A DNA stretch of 64,000 nucleotides from Geminicoccaceae bacterium (lineage in GTDB: Bacteria; Pseudomonadota; Alphaproteobacteria; Geminicoccales; Geminicoccaceae), in contig JACKIN010000013.1 in assembly GCA_020638495.1 (NCBI GenBank), positions 48,773 through 112,772 on the forward strand, read 5' to 3'. Shown here one piece after another: positions 17,438-25,595 of the stretch (position 1 is the stretch's first letter; each line of letters starts with the position of its first letter). Below the pieces are notes generated by a model, which saw nothing but the letters and a program-made list of their open reading frames with translations, was not told where the DNA came from and did no database searches. A program made the position numbers and the translations under genes.

Positions 17438-18382
17438 ATGAAGACACGACATTCGCTGGCGATCCTCGCCCTCGGGCTGGGCCTTGCCACCACCGCCGCG
17501 ACCACGGCCGAGGCACAGCAGGTCAAGCTGATGACCGGGCCGCAGGGCGGCTCCTGGTATCCGCTGGGCGGCGCCATCGCCAACATCGCCGGCAAGAGCG
17601 GGATCAACGTCCAGGTCCTGCCGGGCGCCGGCATCGCCAATGTTCTGGCGGTCTCGCAGGGCAAGGCCGACATCGGCTTCGCCAACTCGATCTCGACCGT
17701 CGACGGCGTCAACGGGCGGCCGCCCTTCGAGGCCGTGACCGAGAACGTCTGCAATATCGGCACCCTCTACCCGCAGTACTTCCAGATCGTCGTCAATGCC
17801 GATTCCGGCATCGAGACGGTCGACGACGCCAAGGGCCAGCCGATCGCCATCCAGCCGAAGGGCAACACGGCCGAGGCGATCAGCGCGCAGCTCTTCGAGG
17901 TTCACGGCATGACCTATGACGACATGAGCCAGGTGAGCTTCGTGTCGTACACGGACGCCGTGTCGCTGATGAAGGACAACAACGCCCAGATGTTCACCCT
18001 CGGCACGACCGTGCCCGCCTCGGCGGTCATGGACCTGGCCTCGGCCCGCGACATCAGGCTCCTCGAGATCTCCGACGAAGCCTTCGCCGCCATGCGCGAG
18101 CTCAACCCCGGCTACTCGAAGCTGACCATCCCGGCCGGCAGCTACCCGGGCCAGGACGAGGACGTCGACGTCATCGGCTATGCCACGCACGTCATCGCGC
18201 GCTGCGATCTCGACCCGGACGTCGTCTACAAGATCCTCGACGGCATGGTGACCGACAAGGCGGACCTGGTCTCGATCGTGAAGGTCATGGACGGCACCAC
18301 GCTCGAGGTGATGGCCTCCGACACCGGCGTGCCGATGCACGAGGGTGCCACCCGCTTCTACCAGGAGAAGGGTGCGCTCTGA
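17438..18382 (+). CDS. TAXI family TRAP transporter substrate-binding protein
   Basis: The 314-residue periplasmic protein has a Sec signal peptide ending in AEAQQ. Its mature start VKLMTGPQGGSWYPLGGAIA is the hallmark of the TAXI (TRAP-associated extracytoplasmic immunogenic) group. It should bind a small organic acid or amino acid and deliver it to the permease encoded next. GGGAGCAG precedes the ATG. A strong hairpin lies between this gene and the permease gene. Ligand unknown. Confidence 0.93.
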   Translation: MKTRHSLAILALGLGLATTAATTAEAQQVKLMTGPQGGSWYPLGGAIANIAGKSGINVQVLPGAGIANVLAVSQGKADIGFANSISTVDGVNGRPPFEAVTENVCNIGTLYPQYFQIVVNADSGIETVDDAKGQPIAIQPKGNTAEAISAQLFEVHGMTYDDMSQVSFVSYTDAVSLMKDNNAQMFTLGTTVPASAVMDLASARDIRLLEISDEAFAAMRELNPGYSKLTIPAGSYPGQDEDVDVIGYATHVIARCDLDPDVVYKILDGMVTDKADLVSIVKVMDGTTLEVMASDTGVPMHEGATRFYQEKGAL

Positions 18383-18398
18383 CGCCCTAGGCCTGGAC

Positions 18399-18432
18399 GC
18401 CGGCGCCGCGCCCCTGTGAGGCGGGCGCCGGC
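18399..18432 (+). terminator. Intercistronic hairpin between TRAP binding protein and permease
   Basis: GCCGGCGCC (18399-18407) and GGCGCCGGC (18424-18432) form a 9-bp GC stem with a 16-base loop in the gap after the binding-protein gene. Such hairpins commonly let more binding protein than permease be made, by partial termination or by protecting the upstream mRNA. Confidence 0.5.
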
Positions 18433-18461
18433 ATCGGTCAACGAGCGGGAGAAGAGGCCGT

Positions 18462-20336
18462 ATGCAGCTCTCGGCACGCAGCACCCGCTGGTCGATCACC
18501 GTCGTCGCCGTGGCGATGTCGGTCTTCCACCTCTACGTCGCCTTCGTCGGGCCGCCCGACGCCTATGTCATGCGCGGCCTGCACATCGCCTTCGCCCTGG
18601 CGCTCACCTTCCTCGTCCTGCCCGGCTGGAACGGCCGGGCTGAGCGACCGGGCCTCGTCGACCTGACGCTGCTCGTCATCGCCGTGGCGGCGGCCCTCTA
18701 TCCCACCTGGAACCTCGGCTACATCGTCAGCCGGATGTACTATGTCGATGACCCGACCCTCTGGGACTTCGTCTTCGGCATCGCCCTCGTCCTGCTCATC
18801 ATGGAGGCGACCAGGCGCGCCACCGGCTGGGCGCTGCCGGCAACGGCGGCCGTCTTCCTGCTCTACGGGCTCACCTGGGGCAACCAGTCGGTCGGCATCA
18901 TGCTCGACCAGCTCTACCTGACGACCGAAGGCATCTTCGGCATCCCGCTCTACGTGTCCGCCACCTACGTGATGCTCTTCATCCTGTTCGGCGCCTTCGT
19001 CGAGCGCTCGGGCGCGGGGCAGCTCTTCATGGACTTCGCCCTCGCGCTTGCCGGCCACACCTCCGGCGGCCCGGCCAAGGTGGCGATCATCACGAGCTCG
19101 CTCTTCGGCACGGTCTCCGGCAGCGCCGTCGCCAACGTCATGACCACGGGCACCTTCACCATCCCGCTGATGCGCCGCTCCGGCTATCGGCCGGCCTTCG
19201 CCGGCGCCGTCGAGGCCGTGGCCTCCACCGGCGGCCAGCTCATGCCGCCGATCATGGGGGCGGCCGCCTTCGTCATGGCCGAGTTCCTCGGCACGAGCTA
19301 CCTCACGGTGGCCGCCTTCGCCCTGCTGCCGGCGCTGCTCTACTACGTCGCCGTCTTCATGGCGGTGCACTTCGAGGCCCGCCGCGTCGGCCTCGTCGGC
19401 CTGCCGCGTGCCGACCTGCCGCGGCTCAAGGAGGTGCTGGTCGAGCGCGGCCATCTCTTCCTGCCCCTCGTCGTCATCATCGGCGTGCTGCTCATCGGCT
19501 ACAGCGCCGCCTATGCCGCCATCTGCGGCATCGCCTCGGTCGTGCCGACCACCTGGCTCAGGGCCGGCACGCGCCGCACCTTCACGCCCACGGTGATCAT
19601 CGAGGCGCTCGAGGCCGGGGCACGCAACACCATCGTCGTGGCGCTGGCCTGCGCCTGCGCCGGCATCGTCATCGGCACCATCACGCTGACCGGCCTCGGC
19701 CTCTCGTTCACCAACATCGTCCTGGCGCTGTCCCAGAATATGCTGCTGCCGGCCCTGGTCCTCACCATGGCCGCCGGCATCGTGCTCGGCATGGGGCTGC
19801 CGACGACGCCCGCCTACATCGTCCAGGTGGCGCTGCTCGTGCCGGCGCTGGTCCGGCTCGGCGTCCAGGTCGAGGCGGCGCATCTCTTCGTCCTCTATTT
19901 CGCCGTGCTGTCGGCCATCACGCCGCCGGTCGCCATGGCCGTCTATGCCGCCAACGCCATCAGCCGCGCCGGGCTCATGGAAAGCTCCTGGGCCGCGATC
20001 AAGCTCGGCCTCACCGGCTACATCATCCCCTTCATGTTCGTCTTCGGCCCGTCGCTCCTCATGATCGGCGAGTGGCACCAGATCGTGCTGACCGCGATCA
20101 CCGCCACCATCGGCGTCACCTGCCTCGCCGCCGCCCTGCACCAGCACTTCTTCTTCGGGCCGGCGCGCTTCTGGGAGCGCGCCCTCCTGCTCGCCGCGGC
20201 CCTCGTGCTGATCAAGCCCGGCCTCTGGACGGACGCGCTGGGTGCCGCCCTCGTGGCGCTCACCATCGCCAGCCAGATCCTGGTCAGGCCGGCCCTGGTC
20301 GCGGCGCCACCGGTCGAACGCAACGCGGTCGAATGA
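18462..20336 (+). CDS. TRAP transporter fused permease (4TM/12TM)
   Basis: The 624-residue membrane protein combines the small (DctQ-like) and large (DctM-like) TRAP permease subunits, the form that pairs with TAXI binding proteins. Typical DctM motifs are present: KVAIITSSLFGTVSGSAVAN, STGGQLMPPIMGAAAFVMAEF, and LGMGLPTTPAYIV. Transport is driven by an ion gradient, usually sodium. The stop overlaps the next ATG (ATGA). Confidence 0.94.
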   Translation: MQLSARSTRWSITVVAVAMSVFHLYVAFVGPPDAYVMRGLHIAFALALTFLVLPGWNGRAERPGLVDLTLLVIAVAAALYPTWNLGYIVSRMYYVDDPTLWDFVFGIALVLLIMEATRRATGWALPATAAVFLLYGLTWGNQSVGIMLDQLYLTTEGIFGIPLYVSATYVMLFILFGAFVERSGAGQLFMDFALALAGHTSGGPAKVAIITSSLFGTVSGSAVANVMTTGTFTIPLMRRSGYRPAFAGAVEAVASTGGQLMPPIMGAAAFVMAEFLGTSYLTVAAFALLPALLYYVAVFMAVHFEARRVGLVGLPRADLPRLKEVLVERGHLFLPLVVIIGVLLIGYSAAYAAICGIASVVPTTWLRAGTRRTFTPTVIIEALEAGARNTIVVALACACAGIVIGTITLTGLGLSFTNIVLALSQNMLLPALVLTMAAGIVLGMGLPTTPAYIVQVALLVPALVRLGVQVEAAHLFVLYFAVLSAITPPVAMAVYAANAISRAGLMESSWAAIKLGLTGYIIPFMFVFGPSLLMIGEWHQIVLTAITATIGVTCLAAALHQHFFFGPARFWERALLLAAALVLIKPGLWTDALGAALVALTIASQILVRPALVAAPPVERNAVE

Positions 20337-20734
20337 GCGGACGGCCCGCCACGTCGGTCGGGTTGCCGCGGCGCCTCCTGCTCGGCGGCCTCCTGGCCAT
20401 TGGCGGCGCCTTTCTCGCTTTCGTCGCCGGCACGGCATTTGCCGCCCGCTTCCTCGTGCCGCCGGGCACCGGTCTCGCCGGGCCGGCCGAGGCGGTGGGC
20501 TACGGCGTGCTCGGTGCCGCCGGCGCCGTGCTGCTCGCCGTGCTCATTGCCACCTTCGCCGGGCGTCGCCTGCTGCTCGCCGCCACCCTGATCGTCGTGC
20601 TCCTGGCGCTGGCCTCGGCCGCTGGCCTCGCCTTCCTTGCACAGCAGTCGGCAGCACCGGAGGAGGAATTGCCCATGCCAGCGCGGGCGACCACCGCACC
20701 CGGGGCAGCCACCGGCGCCGCTCAGCCGAGGTGA
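20333..20734 (+). CDS. Small three-helix membrane protein after the TRAP permease
   Basis: The 133-residue protein has three hydrophobic segments (about residues 14-40, 52-76 and 79-106), then a Pro/Ala/Thr-rich tail. It starts within the permease stop codon (ATGA), so it is made with the transporter. I do not recognise a family. It could be an accessory subunit of the TAXI TRAP system. Its last 13 bases overlap the end of the convergent dihydropyrimidinase gene. Confidence 0.7.
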   Translation: MSGRPATSVGLPRRLLLGGLLAIGGAFLAFVAGTAFAARFLVPPGTGLAGPAEAVGYGVLGAAGAVLLAVLIATFAGRRLLLAATLIVVLLALASAAGLAFLAQQSAAPEEELPMPARATTAPGAATGAAQPR

Positions 20735-22164
20735 GCGAGCTCCGCGGCCGGCCGGCCGGAAGGTGTCGCCGCAGCGCCGCCGGTGCGCGGCAGGAACTGC
20801 CCCGAGCCGGGGGCTGCCCGCAGCTCGCCAGCCTCGACGATCACCGCCCCGCGGCGCAGCACATGGCTGGGCCAGCCCTTGATCTCGCGCCCGACATAGG
20901 CGCTGTAGCCGGAGCGGTCATGGGTGGTGTCGTGGGTGATCGTGGTGGTCGCCTCGGGGTCCCAGATCACGAGGTCGGCGTCGCTGCCGACGGCGATCGT
21001 GCCCTTCTTCGGATGCAGGTTGTAGAGCTTCGCCGGCTCGGTTGCCGTCAGGCGGACGAAGTCGGTGAGGCTCATGCGGCCCTGGCTGACCATGGCGTCG
21101 AACAGCACCGGCAGGCGAAGCTCGATGCCGGCCATGCCATTGGCCATCTCCTTGAAGCTCGGGTTCGGGCCCCTGGCGAGCTTGCCGCTCTCGTCCATGC
21201 GATAGGGGGCGTGGTCCGAGGAGACGGTGGCGAGCGTGCCCTGGCCGAGCGCCTGCCAGAGGGCTTCGCGGTCGTCGGGCTCACGCAAGGGCGGGCTGCA
21301 GATCCACATGCCCCCCTCGATCCCGGGCCGATCCAGATCGGTGGCGCCGAGCGTTAGGTACTGCGTGCAGGTCTCGCCGAAGACCTTGGTCCCTTCACCC
21401 TGCCAGCGGCGGACGGTCGCCGCACCCTCGCGCGTGCTGACGTGGAAGATCATCAGGGGCTGGTCGATGAAGGCCGCCATGGCGATCGCCCGGTTGATCG
21501 CCTCGGCCTCGGCGAGGCGCGGGTGCGACGGGACGTGGAACTTCGGCGCCGTCAGGCCCTGGGCCACCAGCCGCTTGCCCATCCAGGAGATCATCCCGTG
21601 GTTCTCGGCATGGACGCAGACCATGCAGCCATGCTCGCGCGCCGCCCAGAGCACGTCGAGGAACTGCTCGTCCTCGACCCTGAGGCGGTCGTAGGTGAGG
21701 AAGACCTTGAGCGACGAGTGGCCGTCGCGCACGAGGCCCGGCAGCTCGTCCCGCAGGATCTCCGGCCGCGGATCGGCGAGGATCATGTGGAAGGCGTAGT
21801 CGACCACCGCACCTCTGGCCGCGCGCTCGTGGTAATCGGCGACGACCTCGGCGAGGCTCATGCCGACATGCTGGGCGGCGAAGGGGACGACTGTGGTCGT
21901 GCCGCCCATGGCGGCCGAGACGGTCGCGGTCTCGAAGGTGTCGGCGTTCATCAGCCCGGAGGCGGCGAGCTGCTCGATGTGGCAGTGGCTGTCGACGCCG
22001 CCCGGCGTCACGATCTTGCCGCGCGCGTCGATCTCCAGCCGCCCGGTCGGCAGCCCCTTCGCGATGGCCACCACGGTCTCGCCGGTGATGCCGATATCGG
22101 CCTCGAGCACGTCCGTGGCGGTGGCGACCCTGCCGCCCTTGATGACCAGATCGCAATGCACCAT
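20722..22164 (-). CDS. hydA: Dihydropyrimidinase / hydantoinase-like amidohydrolase
   Basis: The 480-residue enzyme is a cyclic amidohydrolase of the D-hydantoinase type, which opens dihydrouracil or hydantoins. Metal-site features: the GGVDSHCHIEQ segment (the family usually has HTH, here HCH), the carboxylated Lys in SSLKVFLTYD, His in CVHAEN, His in IFHVSTREG and Asp in VSSDHAPY. The C-terminal sheet with GREIKGWPSHVLRRGAVIV is typical. No other reductive pyrimidine pathway gene is nearby, so the physiological substrate is open. Confidence 0.92.
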   Translation of the reverse strand: MVHCDLVIKGGRVATATDVLEADIGITGETVVAIAKGLPTGRLEIDARGKIVTPGGVDSHCHIEQLAASGLMNADTFETATVSAAMGGTTTVVPFAAQHVGMSLAEVVADYHERAARGAVVDYAFHMILADPRPEILRDELPGLVRDGHSSLKVFLTYDRLRVEDEQFLDVLWAAREHGCMVCVHAENHGMISWMGKRLVAQGLTAPKFHVPSHPRLAEAEAINRAIAMAAFIDQPLMIFHVSTREGAATVRRWQGEGTKVFGETCTQYLTLGATDLDRPGIEGGMWICSPPLREPDDREALWQALGQGTLATVSSDHAPYRMDESGKLARGPNPSFKEMANGMAGIELRLPVLFDAMVSQGRMSLTDFVRLTATEPAKLYNLHPKKGTIAVGSDADLVIWDPEATTTITHDTTHDRSGYSAYVGREIKGWPSHVLRRGAVIVEAGELRAAPGSGQFLPRTGGAAATPSGRPAAELAHLG

Positions 22165-22239
22165 GCCGACCGTCTCCCCCGTTGGCTCCGACCCTTCGGT
22201 AGCATGGGCGGGCGCGGGCGGCCATGGCGGGTCTGTCGC

Positions 22240-22875
22240 CTACTCCCCGCCCGTGCGGCGACGCCACTGGGCGTAGTTCTCGCGCACCAGCTCGAAGGCG
22301 TCGCGGGTGCTGCAGTAGAGGTTGGCGAAGAGCCGGCCGACCGGGCGGTAGGCGTCGAAGTCGATGCGCAGGGTGCCAGGATCGACGAGACCGTCCCGGA
22401 CGTGGACGGCGAGGACCTCGCCGACGACGAGGCGGTGGTCGGTGCCGATGACCAGCGTCGTGTGGTTCCTGCATTCCAGCGCTGCGGGGGCCTCGGCGAT
22501 GCGCGGCGGGCGGACGACGATCGAGGCGGCTAGGCCGAGGCCCGCAGGCCCGGGCTCGCTCGTCTCCGGCGGGAAGTCGACGGCGGCGACGTTCATGGCG
22601 GCCGCGAGCTCTTCGTCGACCAGGTTGATCACGAACTCGCCTTTGGCCTCGATATTGCGCGCAGTGTCCTTCAGCGCCCCACCGGCGCGCCGGCCGATGC
22701 CGATGACGACGAGCGGCGGCTCGTCGCTGAAGACGTTGAAGAACGAATAGGGCGCTGCATTGACCAGGCCATCCGCATCCTGCGACGTGACGAAGGCGAT
22801 CGGCCGCGGCACCACGAGCGAGGTGAGCAGCTTGTAGCGGTCGCGGGCGGCGAGATCCGCCAGGCGGAGGTCCAT
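22240..22875 (-). CDS. Flavin reductase-like (FMN-binding split barrel) protein
   Basis: The 211-residue protein has the DIM6/NTAB flavin-reductase-like domain: LVVPRPIAFVTSQDADG near the start, NAAPYSFFNVFSDEPPLVVIG, and EFVINLVDEEL. Proteins of this kind bind FMN and either reduce flavin for a partner monooxygenase or act as oxidoreductases themselves. It follows the same orientation as the dihydropyrimidinase gene, about 75 bases upstream of it. Confidence 0.9.
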   Translation of the reverse strand: MDLRLADLAARDRYKLLTSLVVPRPIAFVTSQDADGLVNAAPYSFFNVFSDEPPLVVIGIGRRAGGALKDTARNIEAKGEFVINLVDEELAAAMNVAAVDFPPETSEPGPAGLGLAASIVVRPPRIAEAPAALECRNHTTLVIGTDHRLVVGEVLAVHVRDGLVDPGTLRIDFDAYRPVGRLFANLYCSTRDAFELVRENYAQWRRRTGGE

Positions 22876-22985
22876 CAGGCTGCGCCCGACCCGGTGTCGG
22901 CGATGCGGATAAAACGGTTTTGCCGATTGGGCATGGGTGGCTCCGACGGGGCGATGGCGGCATGCTAGCCCGGGTGGCAGCCGAG

Positions 22986-23007
22986 GGCGACCCTCCCGAG
23001 GGTCGCC
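22986..23007. repeat. Perfect 10-bp inverted repeat in a divergent promoter region
   Basis: GGCGACCCTC (22986-22995) and GAGGGTCGCC (22998-23007) are separated by two bases. The site lies between the divergently transcribed flavin reductase and cytochrome c genes, about 46 bases before the cytochrome promoter candidate. It could be an operator or a stem-loop; the DNA shows only the symmetry. Confidence 0.5.
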
Positions 23008-23052
23008 GGCAAGGGCCGGTGCCGGCGACCTTTGGTCTCGCGCGTATCCTGC

Positions 23053-23080
23053 TTGCCGACTTCTGTGCCAGGTGTATATC
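23053..23080 (+). promoter_or_regulatory. Candidate promoter of the cytochrome c gene
   Basis: TTGCCG (23053-23058) and TATATC (23075-23080) are 16 bases apart and would start transcription near 23087, leaving a leader of about 34 bases. Confidence 0.4.
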
Positions 23081-23120
23081 GGCAGGTGTCCGGTGTCGCT
23101 GTCTTTGGGAGGATGATCTG

Positions 23121-23507
23121 TTGACGAGCGCGAAATTCAGTGTGGCCCTGTTGCTGGCAGGCGTGGTTCTGGCGATCTCCACGCCGGTGAAGGCGAACGA
23201 CGGCGATCCCGAGGCCGGCAAGAAGGTGTTCAGGCAGTGCCAGGCGTGCCATGTGGCCGACAAGGAGCAGAACCGGGTAGGGCCGCACCTCGTCGGCATC
23301 ATCGGCCGGCCGGCCGGCGCGGTGGAGGACTTCAAGTACTCGGACGCCATGGCGAACAGCGGCATCGTCTGGGACGAGACGACGATCACGGAGTACCTCG
23401 CCAACCCGAAGGAATATATCCCGGGCAACAAGATGGTGTTCGCGGGCCTGCGCAAGCCCGAGCAGATCCAGGACGTGATCGCCTATCTCGAGAGTCTGGA
23501 CGACTAG
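23121..23507 (+). CDS. Class I cytochrome c (cytochrome c2-like)
   Basis: The 128-residue protein has a Sec signal peptide (about 23 residues, ending VKANDG) and one haem-binding CQACH near residue 41. The distal Met is in PGNKMVFAGLRKPEQ, and a C-terminal helix DVIAYLESL follows, so this is a mitochondrial-type soluble electron carrier in the periplasm. The start is a TTG at 23121 with GGGAGG at 23107-23112; no ATG fits the signal peptide. It carries electrons between the bc1 complex and a terminal oxidase or, in phototrophs, the reaction centre. The idi and bchJ-like genes are next to it on the other strand. Confidence 0.92.
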   Translation: MTSAKFSVALLLAGVVLAISTPVKANDGDPEAGKKVFRQCQACHVADKEQNRVGPHLVGIIGRPAGAVEDFKYSDAMANSGIVWDETTITEYLANPKEYIPGNKMVFAGLRKPEQIQDVIAYLESLDD

Positions 23508-23517
23508 CGACAGCCGC

Positions 23518-24084
23518 TCAGGCGGCGTGCAACGTCGCCCAGAGCTCCGTCACGTACTTGCGGAACCAGACCGTGTAGCGGTCGGGATGCGCGTCCATAT
23601 CGCGGCGCAGCTCCTGAGGCTCGATCCAGCGCACCGCGTCGGCCTCGACGGGGTCGGGCTCTACCGGCCCTTCATGCCGGCCGGTATAGATGCTGACCAA
23701 TTCGTGCTCGGTCATGCCGTGATCGAGCGGCGAGCGGTAATGGACCCTGGTGACGTAGGCGAGCGGGCAGACGAAGCCGAGCTCCTCCTCGAGCCGACGG
23801 CCCGCGGCGGCCTCGGTCGCCTCGCCGGGGCGCGGGTGGCCGCAGGCGGCGTTGGTCCATAGCCCGCCCGAATGGTACTTGCCGGGGCTGCGCCGCTGCA
23901 GCAGCCAGTTGCCGGCGGGGTTATGGATCAGGACCGAGAAGGCCCGGTGCAGGGCCCCCGAGCGGTGCGCGGCGTGCTTTTCCGCGGTGCCGATCACCCG
24001 GTCCTCGACATCGACGAGCATGACCAGCTCGGTGTCGATCCGAGCATTGGGCCGGATCGCCGGCGCGTCGGGCATTCCCGGCAT
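23518..24084 (-). CDS. idi: Isopentenyl-diphosphate delta-isomerase, type I
   Basis: The 188-residue Nudix-fold enzyme interconverts IPP and DMAPP. The catalytic Cys is in TNAACGHP (near residue 81), the Nudix-like RRLEEELGF follows, and the second active-site region is HGMTEHELVSIY. GGAGG sits just before the ATG at 24084, so the longer frame beginning at 24114 is not needed. In purple bacteria the type I idi gene is often part of the photosynthesis gene cluster, and the upstream gene here is bchJ-like. Confidence 0.93.
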   Translation of the reverse strand: MPGMPDAPAIRPNARIDTELVMLVDVEDRVIGTAEKHAAHRSGALHRAFSVLIHNPAGNWLLQRRSPGKYHSGGLWTNAACGHPRPGEATEAAAGRRLEEELGFVCPLAYVTRVHYRSPLDHGMTEHELVSIYTGRHEGPVEPDPVEADAVRWIEPQELRRDMDAHPDRYTVWFRKYVTELWATLHAA

Positions 24085-24167
24085 GTTTCCTCCGTTGTAC
24101 CTCGGAGTCGACACTCGCCTTGGCGCGAAGTCAAGCCGGGTCGGCGGCGCTTGGCGCCGCCTGATCG

Positions 24168-24806
24168 CTAGAGCTCGATCTCGAAGATGCAGGCGGGTGC
24201 CCCGCAGGCCTTGCAGGCGATCTCGCTGACGGAGCTTCGGGGAGTGATCAGGCTGCGGCAGAGCTGCTCGACGGTGCCGGCCACGAAGTCGCAGGCAGGT
24301 GCCTTGCTGTGCTCGTCGGGGCAGAGTGGGTTGTTGGTGAGGCCGAGGCGGATCGGTCGCCCGTAGACGGCGACGAAGGCGCCGCTGCCGGCGAGCCGCC
24401 AGTGATCGCGCTCGAAGCTGAGAAGCAGCAGCCGGGCGACGAGCGGGCGTGGCAGATGCGCGAGCAGGCGGCGAAGGGGCTCGGGCAGGTGCCGTGCCAG
24501 CAGGCGGTCGGCCGTACGACGTCCGGCTGCCCGAGCCACGGCCCTGGCACAGTCCGGGCCGAGCTGGCGGCGCAGCGTCCGATGCAGGGCCGCCACCTCA
24601 CGCTCGTCGACCGGAGTCGTGGGGGCCCCGGCGAGGTAGCGGCTGAGGCCGGCTGCCTCGAACAGGCGACGCACCGGCGCCTCGCCGACCCGTTCGTCCA
24701 GCACGGCCGCCACCTGGGAAACCGCGCTTGGGCACATGCGACCAACCTGTCCGGTGACGGCCCCGATCGGCGGTGAGGCAACGGTGGCGAGGTCCGGCGT
24801 GTGCAT
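24168..24806 (-). CDS. bchJ: BchJ-like protein with V4R domain
   Basis: The 212-residue product ends in a 4-vinyl-reductase (V4R) domain: ASP/Cys-rich NNPLCPDEHSKAPACDF and the closing CKACGAPACIFEI. Its N-terminus (PPIGAVTGQVGRMCPSAVSQV) is like BchJ of purple bacteria. Length agrees with BchJ (about 213). BchJ is linked to divinyl chlorophyllide metabolism, though the true 8-vinyl reductases are other proteins, so a binding or carrier role is possible. The start at 24806 is set by GAGGAG. It precedes idi by 83 bases on the same strand, suggesting a bchJ-idi operon. Confidence 0.82.
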   Translation of the reverse strand: MHTPDLATVASPPIGAVTGQVGRMCPSAVSQVAAVLDERVGEAPVRRLFEAAGLSRYLAGAPTTPVDEREVAALHRTLRRQLGPDCARAVARAAGRRTADRLLARHLPEPLRRLLAHLPRPLVARLLLLSFERDHWRLAGSGAFVAVYGRPIRLGLTNNPLCPDEHSKAPACDFVAGTVEQLCRSLITPRSSVSEIACKACGAPACIFEIEL

Positions 24807-25595
24807 GGAACTCCTCAAGCCGCAGTCTCGGCCGTTCGAGCGTTCTCGGTCATTGTCACGTCTGCACGCGGCTCGGCTTTCGGTTGCAGCGGGCCGCACG
24901 GCAATCCTGCTGCGCCGGAAGCACCCGACGACGGCGGACCCGAGGGAAGGTCGCCCGATGGAACTGGTTGACGATTGGTCTAGGGGCCGAAAGCTAGCTC
25001 TACTTTGATCGAGGTCAATCGGCCGGCCCGATCTTTCCGCGTGGATCGGGTCCGTCGCAACAAGGGCCAGGATCGGTGCTTTCGCCTGCGAGAAACCGCT
25101 GGGTCTTGAAGGCGGCGCGCTGCCGGGGCAACGGCGAGCTTGGCCCTCCCCATTGGCTGGCGACGGCGCCGGATCTGGCGGCGCGCCGGCCTTTCCATCG
25201 ACGGGACGTTGTGCCAGTAACCGTGTGGTCGAGCATGATAGGGCAGTCGGGAATGCTTTGGTTCGGGATGTGATCGCCTTTCTTGCGAGGCGTGTTCTTT
25301 ATGGGCGCAGCGTGATTGGATGCCTCGGTTCGGTGCTGGATGGGGGGAAGACCGCTTGGCTTGCCCGGACCAGAGTGAGTTGGTACGGGGTCCAGTCAAT
25401 GCGGTCAGATCCGCGCAACAGAGCTTCCTCGCATGGTTCAATCGAAAAATCGGCAGGGCGCGCCGGCTCGGCGGCCGCTGACGGACCCACGATGATGGCG
25501 GGTCGGGCATATTTCAATGCTCCGGGCAGCGGGCCGGCGGTGGAGTGCGGATTGCGCCGGGCCGGGTCGCCGCCCGTCCTGGTCGATTGCCGCTG
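24807..25595. other. 789-base intergenic stretch with an FNR-type box
   Basis: Short open frames exist on both strands, but none resembles a known family or shows a convincing ribosome site. The stretch holds an FNR/FixK-like site (25005-25018) and, directly after it, a 7-bp hairpin CCCGATC/GATCGGG (25027-25050). The rest shows no repeats or RNA gene that I can detect. Confidence 0.6.
25005..25018. promoter_or_regulatory. FNR/FixK-type binding site upstream of bchJ
   Basis: TTGATCGAGGTCAA matches TTGAT-N4-ATCAA with one change. It lies about 200 bases before the bchJ-like start on the other strand. An FnrL- or FixK-type activator there would fit low-oxygen control of a bacteriochlorophyll-related operon. 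Confidence 0.55.
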
